Assembly (NCBI GenBank): GCA_963920705.1
Contig: OY987234.1
Coordinates: forward strand, 4,185,351 to 4,249,350
Origin: Odiellus spinosus
Lineage: Eukaryota; Arthropoda; Arachnida; Opiliones; Phalangiidae
Length of the DNA stretch: 64,000 nt
Direction of reading: 5' to 3'
Within the stretch, counting starts at the first letter, position 1. Each line of letters opens with the position of its first letter. Below are positions 10,593 to 20,086 of this stretch, in pieces. The position numbers were made by a program, and so were the translations under genes. The notes beneath the pieces are model-generated. The model did not search any database. It had not been told where the DNA came from and saw only the letters and a program-made list of their open reading frames with translations.

Positions 10593-11264
10593 TTAAGGCA
10601 AATTTTTAGTTTAGGCCAATGCCTACAATTCCTACACAAACACCTATTTATGAGTTTATATTATTATAATGCCTATTTATCTCAAACATACTATGTTTAA
10701 TAACCATAGTTTATATCCAAAAAGAATACTAATCTACTTAACAATAGATTAGGACTAATTTTGGAGACACGATACGTAGCACTATCATCATCGGATGATT
10801 CAACTTCCCATGAAATATAATCTTTTTGATCAGAATTACCATTATTTGTGTCTCTTTCGAGTTCAAACACGTATAGGGCTGTATTTCAGCCAATTTTGTT
10901 TTTAACACCTCAAATGGGCTAAAATTATAGTTTAAGATCTAGTTAATATTAATAAAAATACCGCGAAACATTTTCGTGTAAACGTTTCCCAGGAAACGCG
11001 AATCAAAACGGACTTTTTAGCATTATTTTCTATGGCGAGAGTAAATTTAATCGTAAAACTGACACAGCTCCTTCGGATTTTTTTCAATTCTTGAAAAGGA
11101 AAATCACCTGTTTGGCACGACATGAGGTTCGAATTCAGCCAGGTTGCATGTGTAATTTAATATTTGATCATAACAAGCGCTGTTAAATTACACTTGCAAC
11201 CTGTTTCAATTCGGGCCTCATCCAATTATACCAAACTTCAGAAATTAATTTATACAATAAAAAC

Positions 11265-11543
11265 CAATAATAGATAAATATATAAAAAGCTCAGTTCGGC
11301 TTGATCAACTTGTTAGTTTAGCGGCCGCGTCACTGTAGACGTCACTCATCCCCTAGAGTTCCGGATGTAAATAGAGCGCAGGCGCGGAGAAAGCAGGCGT
11401 TAAGCTTGAGAGTGAAACTAGATATCTTTAGAATTTTGTCATTCTGACTGCGGGCGCCGTGCTTCTGCACAAGAAACGTCACAGGTGACGTCGACGCTCA
11501 ACTTACGAAAAAGGACTCCTCCCTTTTATATATTTATCTATTG
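11265..11543. mobile_element. 279-bp terminal-inverted-repeat element nested in the large element
   Basis: The left end CAATAATAGATAAATATATA and right end TATATATTTATCTATTG are inverted repeats with one small difference. The inside is GC-richer than the flanks. It separates sequence at 11260 from sequence at 11544 that is continuous in the related copy near 9600-9650, which supports insertion. No clear target duplication. Confidence 0.65.
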
Positions 11544-12177
11544 TTTGAAAAAATTCTCGAATACGTTTTTTGCCATGGAGATTCCCAAAATAAATTCAAA
11601 ATCAGTTTCGAATTAACCGTAACCTTTCTCTTAATTTTACCGTTTTATCATTTTATAATTCACGTGACTAAACTCAGCCAATCGGGTACCTTTTTTTCAA
11701 GCTTTTTAGCTCTTGGAAAATTTAAACGTTATAATTTTAGGGTCTATTGACCGATTTACAAGGCTTAGTTCATTATTCAGTCCGTCAATTAAGTTAAAAT
11801 CAAATGCTTTACCATGAGTCAAAACTTATGGAGAATAATATGCAAAATTCTACACCTATGAAGATAAATAGGAAAATCTAGTACCAAAAACAAATCTAGT
11901 TCATAAATTATTTAAAATCAAAAATTTACGAGGTGATTTGAAAGAATAATCTCCATAAACCCGGGCTTAACCTCTCGCCCGCTCTATTATCTAAAACGCT
12001 ATTATGACGCAGCGGTGCTACGAGGAATGACGACTTACGATTCGTTTTAACCAAAAATTTGGAGCTTAAACTAAGTAACTCCAATTTCTACTCATTTCAA
12101 GCTCAGAAAATATAGTTTGTAAAGCCAGTAATAATGCTTAAAAAAGCTATCAAATAATACAAAAAATTATAATTTAA

Positions 12178-12590
12178 AAGGAAACTTGGAGCTAAAAATG
12201 GAATAGGCTTTGAATTTATTAACGGAATCACCTGATTTCAAACAAATTTGCCCACGTTTTTGATGTTTAAATTAATTTCTAGAGTTTAGTAAAATTTCTA
12301 TAAAAGTAAATATAAATTTTAGCCAATCACATTATATCAGCCTTCAACAGAGCTTGTAATGCTGAATATGCCAGCGTATATTCTTTTAATGTTAGCACAT
12401 TACAAGCGCTGTTGAAGGCTGAAATAATATGATTGGTACGAATTTTTATTTAGAATTTATTTTAAACACCAAAAAACTTGTCTAAAAATGGTTTTGCAAA
12501 TTGTCGAATACGTTTTTTGGCATCCGGTGATTCCGAGAATAAATTCAAAACCTCTTCCGTTTTTAGCTCCAAGTTTCCCTTTAACTTTTT
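12178..12590. mobile_element. TTAA-type MITE, family B, complete palindromic copy
   Basis: TTAA lies at 12174-12177 and 12591-12594. The left terminus AAGGAAACTTGGAGCTAAAA is mirrored at 12565-12590 by TTTTAGCTCCAAGTTTCCCT. Inner arms also pair: TTTGAATTTATT/AATAAATTCAAA and TCAGCCTTCAACAGAGCTTG against CAAGCGCTGTTGAAGGCTGA (12322-12438). The unit is one long imperfect hairpin. It shares its ends and TTCAACAGCGCTTG core with the large element at 9640-11260, so it is probably a short derivative of the same family. Confidence 0.85.
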
Positions 12591-12690
12591 TAAACGTTTT
12601 CAAGAAACTGTTTAAAAAAATTTAAAGTTTTGTTTCGAACGCCTCAATCCAGAGGTATAAAATTTTGAATATGATAAAACTGAAAACTAG

Positions 12691-12713
12691 AAAAAAAAAA
12701 AAAAAAAAAAAAA
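12691..12713 (+). repeat. Poly-A run, 23 A
   Basis: A run of 23 A directly left of a foldback element at 12716. No retroposon body recognised. Confidence 0.8.
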
Positions 12714-12715
12714 TG

Positions 12716-12835
12716 GTTATACCCGCCTCAGACGAGACAAAGTTAGCCGATTTAATCAGATTTAACCGATGTTTACATAGCATTCTCAGTTCAATAAACC
12801 TCGATTAATTATGCCTCGTCTTCAGAGGGTATAAC
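12716..12835. mobile_element. Short foldback element, ~120 bp
   Basis: The ends GTTATACCC and GGGTATAAC are inverted, with further pairing of CAGACGAG against CTCGTCTT. Size and structure fit a small MITE or foldback. No clear target duplication. Confidence 0.65.
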
Positions 12836-13539
12836 AGCCTCCTTTTATGCCTTAATGCATTTTTTTTTAATTTATTCTACGATTTTGAAAATTTGTTATT
12901 ATATATTTTTTCAACTTGATTTTGCCAAAAATGTTAAAAATCTGAATGTTAAACTTACAATTATTTCGCTCTCAGATCGTGAAAATTTTTGCCCTATATA
13001 AATGTTGGTGAGATGGGGAGTTTTCCAAAAAGGTGGCGGTGCGGGGTGCGTTTAAAAGGCGAGAAGAATAATCGTTCCTGAGAGACAAATAAACGACTTT
13101 AATCTTTAATAAAAAGGATGGACCAAGAGTTTATCACTTTGGAAACAGCGGGAGAGAGTTGCTCGGAATAGAAAGCTTCGAACATAATTCTCGGGATTTT
13201 TATTATTATGATCCCCATTTTTGAAACGGAACTCCCGAGTGGACAATACATTTAAAGGTAGAATAAAGTTTGAACTTGATCATTTTTCAAAGGAAAGTTT
13301 GAGCTAATATTTTCTTGGGAGCGATTCAAATACTTTCATAAACATAATCCAACAGACAAAAACCTTTCCAAAGATTATAATTTTCTTAATTATACTGAAA
13401 AAGGTTTCCAACTACTAGAATCTGCACGCTGCCATGAGGAACACTGGGAATCAGGTTTAAATTTCAGCGCGTAAACAATATTTGGCCCCACAATCAATAT
13501 TTTATAAATTGTTTTCAGACAGGGCGGACCTTAGTAAAA
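12836..13539. other. No gene seen
   Basis: AT-rich sequence with several T- or A-rich stretches. No gene, tRNA or repeat identified. Confidence 0.4.
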
Positions 13540-14620
13540 ATATACCAAGTTGTGAAATAAACGTAACCGAAAATAAACAACAGTAGGCATTAAAAGACTG
13601 GTTCTATTATACTTAATTGGGATTAACATTAAATACATGTGGGGAAAAGTGTGAAACTAAAACTAGCAGTCATTAAGAAATCCAATCAAGTGACTCTTTT
13701 CCCCACTCGGTCTACATTCCACTCTATTGGGTCAACCATATCATATATACCAAATAAAACACGAGCAATTTCAATGTCAATCCGGCTTAAGAAAATTTGT
13801 CAATTGTGGCATGAATAACCTGGTTCGATCTGCGCATGCGCACACGCAACAATTTCGCGCGAAATACATTTGCGAAACGAGCGAGAATTCTAAAAACTTA
13901 ATTTGAAAGCCCGTGCTAGTTATTGAAATCAATTCTTACGCTACTGTTCGCAAGTTTGCCAGAAGATTACAGTATTTCCCCATACATAAAGCCACAAGTA
14001 AATCATCATGATTTACCTGTGATAAAGCTGATTCTCCCAAGAATATCAAAATTGCTTTATATTTTGCAAGTGATTTCCGACTTCAAATATAGTAGACTAC
14101 ACATACTCGCGTGCTGGCGAACTCGATTTTACGCGTGTCACAAATGCACTTATCCTCCTTTGATTAAAAGACGTTATTATGCTTAAAACGTTGCAAAATT
14201 GAAGCTTAGCGGGTTTTACACGAACTTATTTTTAGACATTCGGAAAAATTAAAAACAAGTCAAAATACACTGTTTCCAACTTCGCTAGAAGGAACAGTTC
14301 ATCCCGGTACGTATAGCGGATTCTCACCTTTATTTATATTCTTCAATCCACCCCAAGTTTGCAGCAAGCCTAACCCTATACTGCCCCTTATACCTTAGGT
14401 TTTGGACTAAATGATATGGAAAATGGCTTAACGCGTGCAGCAAACTAAAGCTGGTATTAAACGGTCACATTTCTTTAAATTTTTTGACAATTTATTAAAT
14501 ATCTTTTAAACTATCTCGAATTTCAATTTGATTTTTCAACTGTATTATTAATTAGATTAAGTGTAACAATTATGATATTTTTAATTATAATATAAATTAA
14601 TATTGCGTTTCATATATTTA
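13540..14620. repeat. Segmental duplication, copy 1
   Basis: The block from CAAGTTGTGAAATAAACGT through TTGAAGCTTAGC (about 13540-14215) recurs at about 17165-17855 with an offset near 3664. The block from CTTCAATCCACCC through ATTTCG-type sequence (14341-14620) recurs at 19013-19290 with an offset near 4674. It contains a hairpin bounded by GTGGGGAAAAGTG and CTCTTTTCCCCAC (13639-13706) and the palindrome TGCGCATGCGCA at 13831-13842. An 87-codon frame at 13923-14186 is not kept open in copy 2, so I do not call it. Confidence 0.8.
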
Positions 14621-15067
14621 CCTATGGTTTTTCCGATTAATTGCGCTTAAGCATATTTATTTCGCTAACTTCGTAAAACTAATTACTCTTACTTTTAGTT
14701 AATTACTAAAATAACTTTGTTATCGAAATTTATTCTCACTTTAGAATTCAATTCTGGTCCTTAATTTGCGGCATAACCCTCAAGCGGAAGCGTAATAGAT
14801 TCTATTTACGTATTGTAAAGTTTTATGTTATAAATTTACGACGATCCACGACGATCGTGAGAAGGGTGACCCACATGAGATTTAAATACCTTGATACAAA
14901 AAGGAAATATTACGCAAATATGACAGTCACGGGAGGACGGTTATCATTTACTCGTGATAGGCCTTTACCGAAGTTGAGCTTTCGAATCAAATATAGTTAC
15001 GAACTAAGCTACGGTCACAGTCATACCGTTATTCAAATAGTCAGAAATCGTTTTAAGCATCGATTAA
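14621..15067. other. No gene seen
   Basis: AT-rich sequence; a 77-codon frame at 14857-15090 runs into the tRNA fragment and resembles nothing I know. No gene supported. Confidence 0.4.
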
Positions 15068-15110
15068 GGTGCCATAAACCTGCGTCTTAGACCACTCGGC
15101 CACTCTACCC
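15068..15110 (-). pseudogene. Solitary 5' fragment of tRNA-Leu
   Basis: On the minus strand the 43 bp contain the tRNA-Leu 5' acceptor strand, the A box GGCCGAGTGGT and the D arm. They run into the anticodon stem, whose TTTATGG differs from TTTAGGC in the array. Similarity stops just after the anticodon stem at GGCACC, so the variable arm, T arm and 3' acceptor are missing. Flanks do not match the array spacer. It lies 4.9 kb left of the array and could be a transposed fragment, a decayed edge of a formerly larger array, or a tRNA-derived SINE head. Confidence 0.8.
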
Positions 15111-15726
15111 GCGAACAAGCCGCGCAAACGAAAAATCTGGGAGCGGGGATTTTTTCTTTTGATGGTTATTTTTTCGTTTGAGAAGAGATTTCACCCGACA
15201 AATAATTTTGGGTGATTTTGGCGCCTCCCAAATTTTATATATGTGATATACATGATCAAATTCAAGCCCTTATTTCGTACAGAGTCACTTACGAATAATT
15301 GCCCCCGTCAGAAATAATACCGATCCAAGAAAATTCGATCAAATTCGACAATTTTCGATCATTCATTTTTCGCTCAATAAGTAATATCAAGAATCCACTC
15401 AGGTTCCATATGAATATGGGAGGGCCACGATTCAATAAACATCCTTCCAAACTTTGAAGCAAAAGTTCGTCCGCTTCGAATCGATTTTTCAAGTAAATCG
15501 CTCCTGACATAATATTTTGGGTAATAACAAGTTGGGAAACCAAAATATAACCTCCCCGAGCCCGACGTTAAAGTAATCTAACCTAACCCTACCTAAAATA
15601 AAAGATGAAAAGAAATGTAGAGTATTGGATGAATAGAGGAACCAGCGTGCACTCCAATTATTATTCTCTATTTTACGGAATATAAGTATTTTCCCTTAAC
15701 CTCAAGGATACAGAGAATGCAAAAGT
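15111..15726. other. No gene seen
   Basis: AT-rich sequence with AATCTAACCTAACCCTACC near 15577, a string common in arthropod genomes. An 84-codon minus-strand frame at 15289-15543 is unrecognised and not supported. Confidence 0.4.
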
Positions 15727-15862
15727 GTGTCATGCGTTACCCATAATTACATGCGACAGGTCGTAGACTCTTTAATATACACACCAATTGAAATGTCCTG
15801 CGTTACGCATAATTATATGCGGCATGGCGTAGATTACTTAATAGACACACCAAATGAAATTT
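15727..15862. repeat. Two diverged ~70-bp tandem units
   Basis: TGCGTTAC(C/G)CATAATTA(C/T)ATGCG, TCGTAGA/GCGTAGATTA and ACACACCAA(T/A)TGAAAT recur about 69 bp apart. Confidence 0.75.
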
Positions 15863-17164
15863 ATTTTCGAAATAAATATGTAAAATACATTTTCTTATAA
15901 TATAAATTATCATTAGAGCATAGGCGGTACTGTGTGATTATCTTTGAGATAATCCACTGATTTGATAAAGACGAAGGATTTAGTCTGGGATGGCAATGAA
16001 GACAAGGAATTAAAACGACGAAGATTTTGTAGCAAGTTCCTCTTAGACAAACCAAGAAATATTGTAGACTGAATGTTCCATTTACAACCCATTTTCGGTA
16101 GATGATCGACAATTACTTCCGGTACAGTTTTCGTCTAAAATTCTTCTTTTGACGTGCTAATAGAGGACCATTACTGATATTTTCATCATGCAAGTGATCC
16201 CAGTCATTGGAAGAATCCAAGGATTGAGCTGGTTGAGAGGTTATTTTCCAAACCGGTTACAAGACGTTAGCTTCCACTCCTATGATAAAAAAATATCTTA
16301 AAAGACTGAAAGTAGACTAATTTCCATACCGTTAGAATAGCTCCTTTTATGTTTACAATTACGAGGCCGTATGAAGAACTGCCGAGCTTTTACTGACTGT
16401 AGATTTCTCATATGTCGAGTCCGAAAACACTAACTGCTTGCACGTTTCAATTCTTCGTAGCCGGGCCGTCTCTTTCTTGTGATAAATGAAAGCCGTGTCG
16501 CTGCTCTGTTGATTTCAAATGGTGATAACATTCTATGCTGGTTGATTATCTCCCTTAAGTCATTATAGCTCTCTTTCGTCTGGTCTGGCCTCGTCTCCTC
16601 TCGTCTCGAAGATCACTGAACACGGCTTATTTCGATTATGAAAAAAATCGGAAATGTTTCTTGGTTTTATAGTGGAGAAAATCAGAATTAAGACAACTGA
16701 AATTAGCAATCTTTGGTAATATGTAAAATAGCCCTTACACGAACAATTTAAGTAAAGCAAATTATCAAAAAAACGCCAAATAAGTCAATTAATTAAAATT
16801 AAAAATATTAATCTTACCACTACCAAATAGCGGGCAGAAAACACAGACATCAAGATAACATTAGCAAAATAAATTTTCAACACCGGTAATCCTGAGAACT
16901 AGATTCTACAAAATCTTCCTGAATAATAAATTTATTTTAATCTAAAAAATATAAAATCTTAAAAAAAATATCTATTCAAATAACATATTGATAAACCAAT
17001 TAAAATTAGATGCGAAAAACATTTAATCTCGATATGAGATTAAATACACAAGGTCAAGGTTCTTCTTTTAAAACCATATCAGAATTTTGACGGTTGTAGA
17101 GTATTTGTAGACCAAGTAACGTGAAAAGGCAAAATGTTATATCAAATTGAACCTATACATGGCT
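15863..17164. other. No gene seen
   Basis: AT-rich sequence. A pyrimidine-rich tract of CTCGTCT-type repeats lies near 16570-16612. Frames of 65-83 codons on the minus strand resemble nothing known and show no start context, so no gene is called. Confidence 0.4.
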
Positions 17165-19290
17165 TCAGTATACAACACAAGTTGTGAAACAAACGTTATT
17201 TTACGTGACTACACACTAGCTAAAACGTCACCGAAAATAAACGACAGTAGGCATTAAAAAGCATAGTTCTACTATACTTAATTGGGATAAACATTAATTT
17301 CATGTGGGGAAAAGTGTGAAACTAAAACTAGCAGTCATTAAGAGATCCAATCACGTGATTCTTTTCCCCACTCGGTCTACATTTCACTATAGGGTGAACC
17401 ATATCATATATACCAATTAAAACACAAGAAAATTCAATGTCAATCCGGTTTAAGAATGTTAGTCAACTGTAAATTGTGGTATAAATAACCTGGTTCGATC
17501 TGCGCATGCGTACACGCAACAATTTCGCGTGAAATACAATTGGAAACGTGCGAGGCTTATAAAATATTAATTTGAAAACCCGTGCTAGTTATTAAAACCA
17601 ATTCTTACGCCACTGTTCGAAAATTTGCCAGAAAATTACAGTATTTCCCCATACATTAAACTGATTTTCCCAAGAATATCAGAATCGCTTTGATATTTTG
17701 CACGCGTAAAGTGGTTTCGGACTTGAAATTTAGTGGGCTACACATACTCGCGTGCTGATGAACTCGATTTTACGCAAGTCACAAATACACATATGTTCCT
17801 TTGCTTAAATGACGTTATTATGCTTTAAAGGTGTGCAAAATTGAAGCTTAGCTTGTTTACACGCACTTATTTACTTTAGACATTCGGAGAAATTGAAAAA
17901 AAAAATTAGAACTCTAACGTTTTGGCCATTTAGATCTACCAAACATACCAGCACGCGTTCTTCGTAAATCTATTTATATCTTTACGCTGATGACGTGAAT
18001 GCACCAATTAATATCCTTAAGAGAGCGCATTAGACGCGATAGATGCAAGGAAGTCGCCTAGACATTAATGGCGTTTTGCGCGAGAAATTGCAAATATTAA
18101 TGAAGAATTTACTTCAAATCCAGCGTTTCTTGTGAATTATACCCTTGCGTATACGCGGCATTTTCGTGCGAAACAAATTCGTAAATATAGCAAACACGCG
18201 AGCAATTGAAAAAATGAAATTGAAAGCGCGTGCTAGAAACTTGTTCTTATAACAAAGTCCCAATACATTGTTTCCAGCTTCGCTAGGAAGTAAGTTTATC
18301 CCGGTACATAAAGCTAATTCTCTCAATATTCAGCCGAAAAGAAAAAAATAATACTAGAAGTCTGTTGCAGACTTCCAGTCCCTGTACTCGGCCGGTTATT
18401 CTATTAAATACAAGTTTGTGGCAGGTTATTCAACATGTAGACCTCAATTATCATGTCTCCTATCCTACGTGGTAATAGTTGGTTTGTTATTCAATGGCGA
18501 ATTATTAAAGATTGGGTTTAAAGCACATTTCAGTCACGGAACTCAAGTACATGAAAATCAAAGTAGGTAATGGAGAAGTTTAAGTTAGATATACGGGTAC
18601 ATTCGCTCCAAAAGTCAAGTGCAAATCACCCATAAGACCTTACATTATATGAGGCTTTTACGCAGGCCTTAAGGTTATGTACAAGTACGAAGCCCAAACA
18701 CACGTGTATTAGCTCTCCTCGACACCGAGGTAAAGGAGGTATCACTCCACGGAGAGAAACGCCAGTCGAAGCAGCTAAGAGCCGCTGTCGAATTACCATC
18801 ACACTAGTGAATTGGTACGGCGAGCGAAAAGGTAACCAGCTCTTCTCTGACGGCCGAAATAGTATTTCACGCTTTTATATATGCGATAAACAAAATAAAA
18901 AAAACACCTACACATTTTAATAACTGAGGCTAAGCTAAAAAAATTAAATCAATCAATTAAAATAGATAAAAAACAAGACTACTTCCATATGCGTAGAAGT
19001 TGAACTGAATTAGTTTTCCAATCCACCCTGAGTTTGCAGCAAGCCTAAGCCTACAATACCTTTATACCTATGTTTTTGGACTAAATGGTACATGGAAAAT
19101 AGCTTAACGCGTGCTGCCAACTCGAGCTGGTATTGAACACACAAATTTCACAAAATTCTTAGACAATTTCTTAAATATCTTCTAAAATAACATTTAATTT
19201 TAATTTAATTTTCAGCGAAATTATTAATTAGACTAAGTTAAGTAATTTAAGAAATTTTAATTATAGTTTAAATGAACATTTCGTTTCAAT
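17165..19290. repeat. Segmental duplication, copy 2, with ~1 kb of extra sequence
   Basis: It matches 13540-14620 in two blocks (17165-17880 and 19013-19290). The extra kilobase between includes another partial copy of the internal region near 18150-18310 (ACAAATTCGTAAA, CGCGTGCTAGAAA, CTTCGCTAGGAAGTA, CCCGGTACATAAAGC). It also includes a short hairpin, GAAGTCTG-TTG-CAGACTTC, at 18357-18375. The GTGGGGAAAAGTG hairpin is conserved at 17304-17371. No gene recognised. Confidence 0.75.
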
Positions 19291-19513
19291 TCACTGAAAG
19301 ATACCACGCCATAAGGCTACAACGCGTTAGTGTAAAAAAAGTGGTATATAAGGCGATCGAAAAACATTAATAGGTATCTGTAACTTAAAGCTGTGAAGAA
19401 AGGGGAACCCACCCCCTGTTCAATGTCTGGAGGTAGTTATTACACCAGGCGCTCAGTGTAGCTACGAACGAAAATCTGACCCGTAGAGGGAGCGAGTTGA
19501 TGATTGATGTGGA
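19291..19513. other. No gene seen
   Basis: Mixed-composition sequence leading into the hairpin cluster next to the tRNA array. Confidence 0.35.
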
Positions 19514-19726
19514 CCATATTAGTGAGGGACGCCTCGCTAATATGGCCCGCTGAGATCGGAAACTGGAGGTTGAACCTTGGTGCGTTAGGATGGTCGGAGG
19601 TGATTATAACAGTGGGAGACGTCCCATTGTGTATAATCGCCTTCAACTGCCCAGCATCGAGGTTTGATGTGGATGGTGGAAGGCGATAATATGCAATGGG
19701 AGACGTCCACGGTTGCATAAAATCGC
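19514..19726. repeat. Three tandem hairpin units (~85-91 bp apart)
   Basis: Hairpins lie at 19514-19545 (CCATATTAGTGAGG / CCTCGCTAATATGG), 19600-19641 (GTGATTATA / TATAATCGC) and 19683-19726 (GCGAT / ATCGC with GCAA / TTGC). The second and third share the core GGGAGACGTCC and the flank GGATGGT(C)GGA. They therefore look like tandem copies of one hairpin unit whose arms have drifted but stay complementary. A 102-codon minus-strand frame overlaps them and is unrecognised. Confidence 0.7.
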
Positions 19727-19884
19727 ACGACACCTGAAGCTTATCCATGTGGCAGCCTGATTATAGGAATTCCCGTTGAACGGAATTGAACGATAAGATG
19801 GCATGTTTACGTCTTGAGTCCCAAGATTTTTGCTCTACGTGCTAGGATATCCGGTTACACAGGATATCCGCTTACACCGGAAGT

Positions 19885-19942
19885 GACAGACACACAGACA
19901 CACAGACACACAGACACACAGACACACAGACACACAGACACG
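19885..19942. repeat. 8-bp microsatellite (GACACACA)n
   Basis: About seven perfect units of GACACACA. It lies about 55 bp from the edge of the tRNA array. Confidence 0.92.
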
Positions 19943-19953
19943 ACGAACGTAAA

Positions 19954-19985
19954 ACCTCCCCGTGAACAAGTTCACTCGGGGAGGT
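19954..19985. repeat. Hairpin at the array edge
   Basis: ACCTCCCCG..TGAAC pairs with GTTCA..CGGGGAGGT around a short loop. It ends 12 bp before the first tRNA sequence of the array. Confidence 0.8.
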
Positions 19986-19997
19986 AAAAATGGAGCC

Positions 19998-20017
19998 GAC
20001 CACTCGGCCACTCTACC
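19998..20017 (-). pseudogene. Truncated tRNA-Leu at the left edge of the array
   Basis: Only the 5'-terminal 20 nt of the tRNA (acceptor strand and A box) are present before similarity stops inside the D arm. This is the breakpoint between the satellite and its flank. Confidence 0.88.
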
Positions 20018-20086
20018 CACACACAGCCCACATAAACAAAAAAATCATAGGAAAAATAACAATAATCCTTAAACTCCTAAACTGCA

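Larger units (their letters stand above)
9640..11260. mobile_element. Large inverted-repeat element with a nested MITE
   Basis: The left arm (about 9640-10130) and right arm (about 10865-11260) are diverged reverse complements. Matched landmarks are AATTTCTGAAGTTTGG/CCAAACTTCAGAAATT, AAAAAGTCCGTTTTGATTCG/CGAATC..ACGGACTTTTT, AACATTTTCG/CGAAAATGTT and GGCTGAAATACAGCCCTA/TAGGGCTGTATTTCAGCC. A complete family A MITE (10159-10592) sits between the arms. Beyond 11543 more sequence resembles 9545-9640, so the original element probably spanned about 9545-11620, with a second insertion at 11265-11543. No transposase seen. Confidence 0.7.

Noticed and set aside
1624-12713. Poly-A runs at 1624, 4909 and 12691 as retroposon tails
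   Set aside because: No SINE or LINE body or target-site duplication could be recognised next to any of them.
13821-13842. B-box-like GGTTCGATCTG suggesting a tRNA or SINE
   Set aside because: No A box or foldable tRNA around it, and it lies inside the segmental duplication.
13923-14186. 87-codon frame as a small gene
   Set aside because: It is not kept open in the diverged copy near 17.6 kb, and no motif is recognisable.
15577-15600. Telomere-like CTAACCTAACC string
   Set aside because: Only two or three imperfect units; such strings are common in arthropod intergenic DNA.
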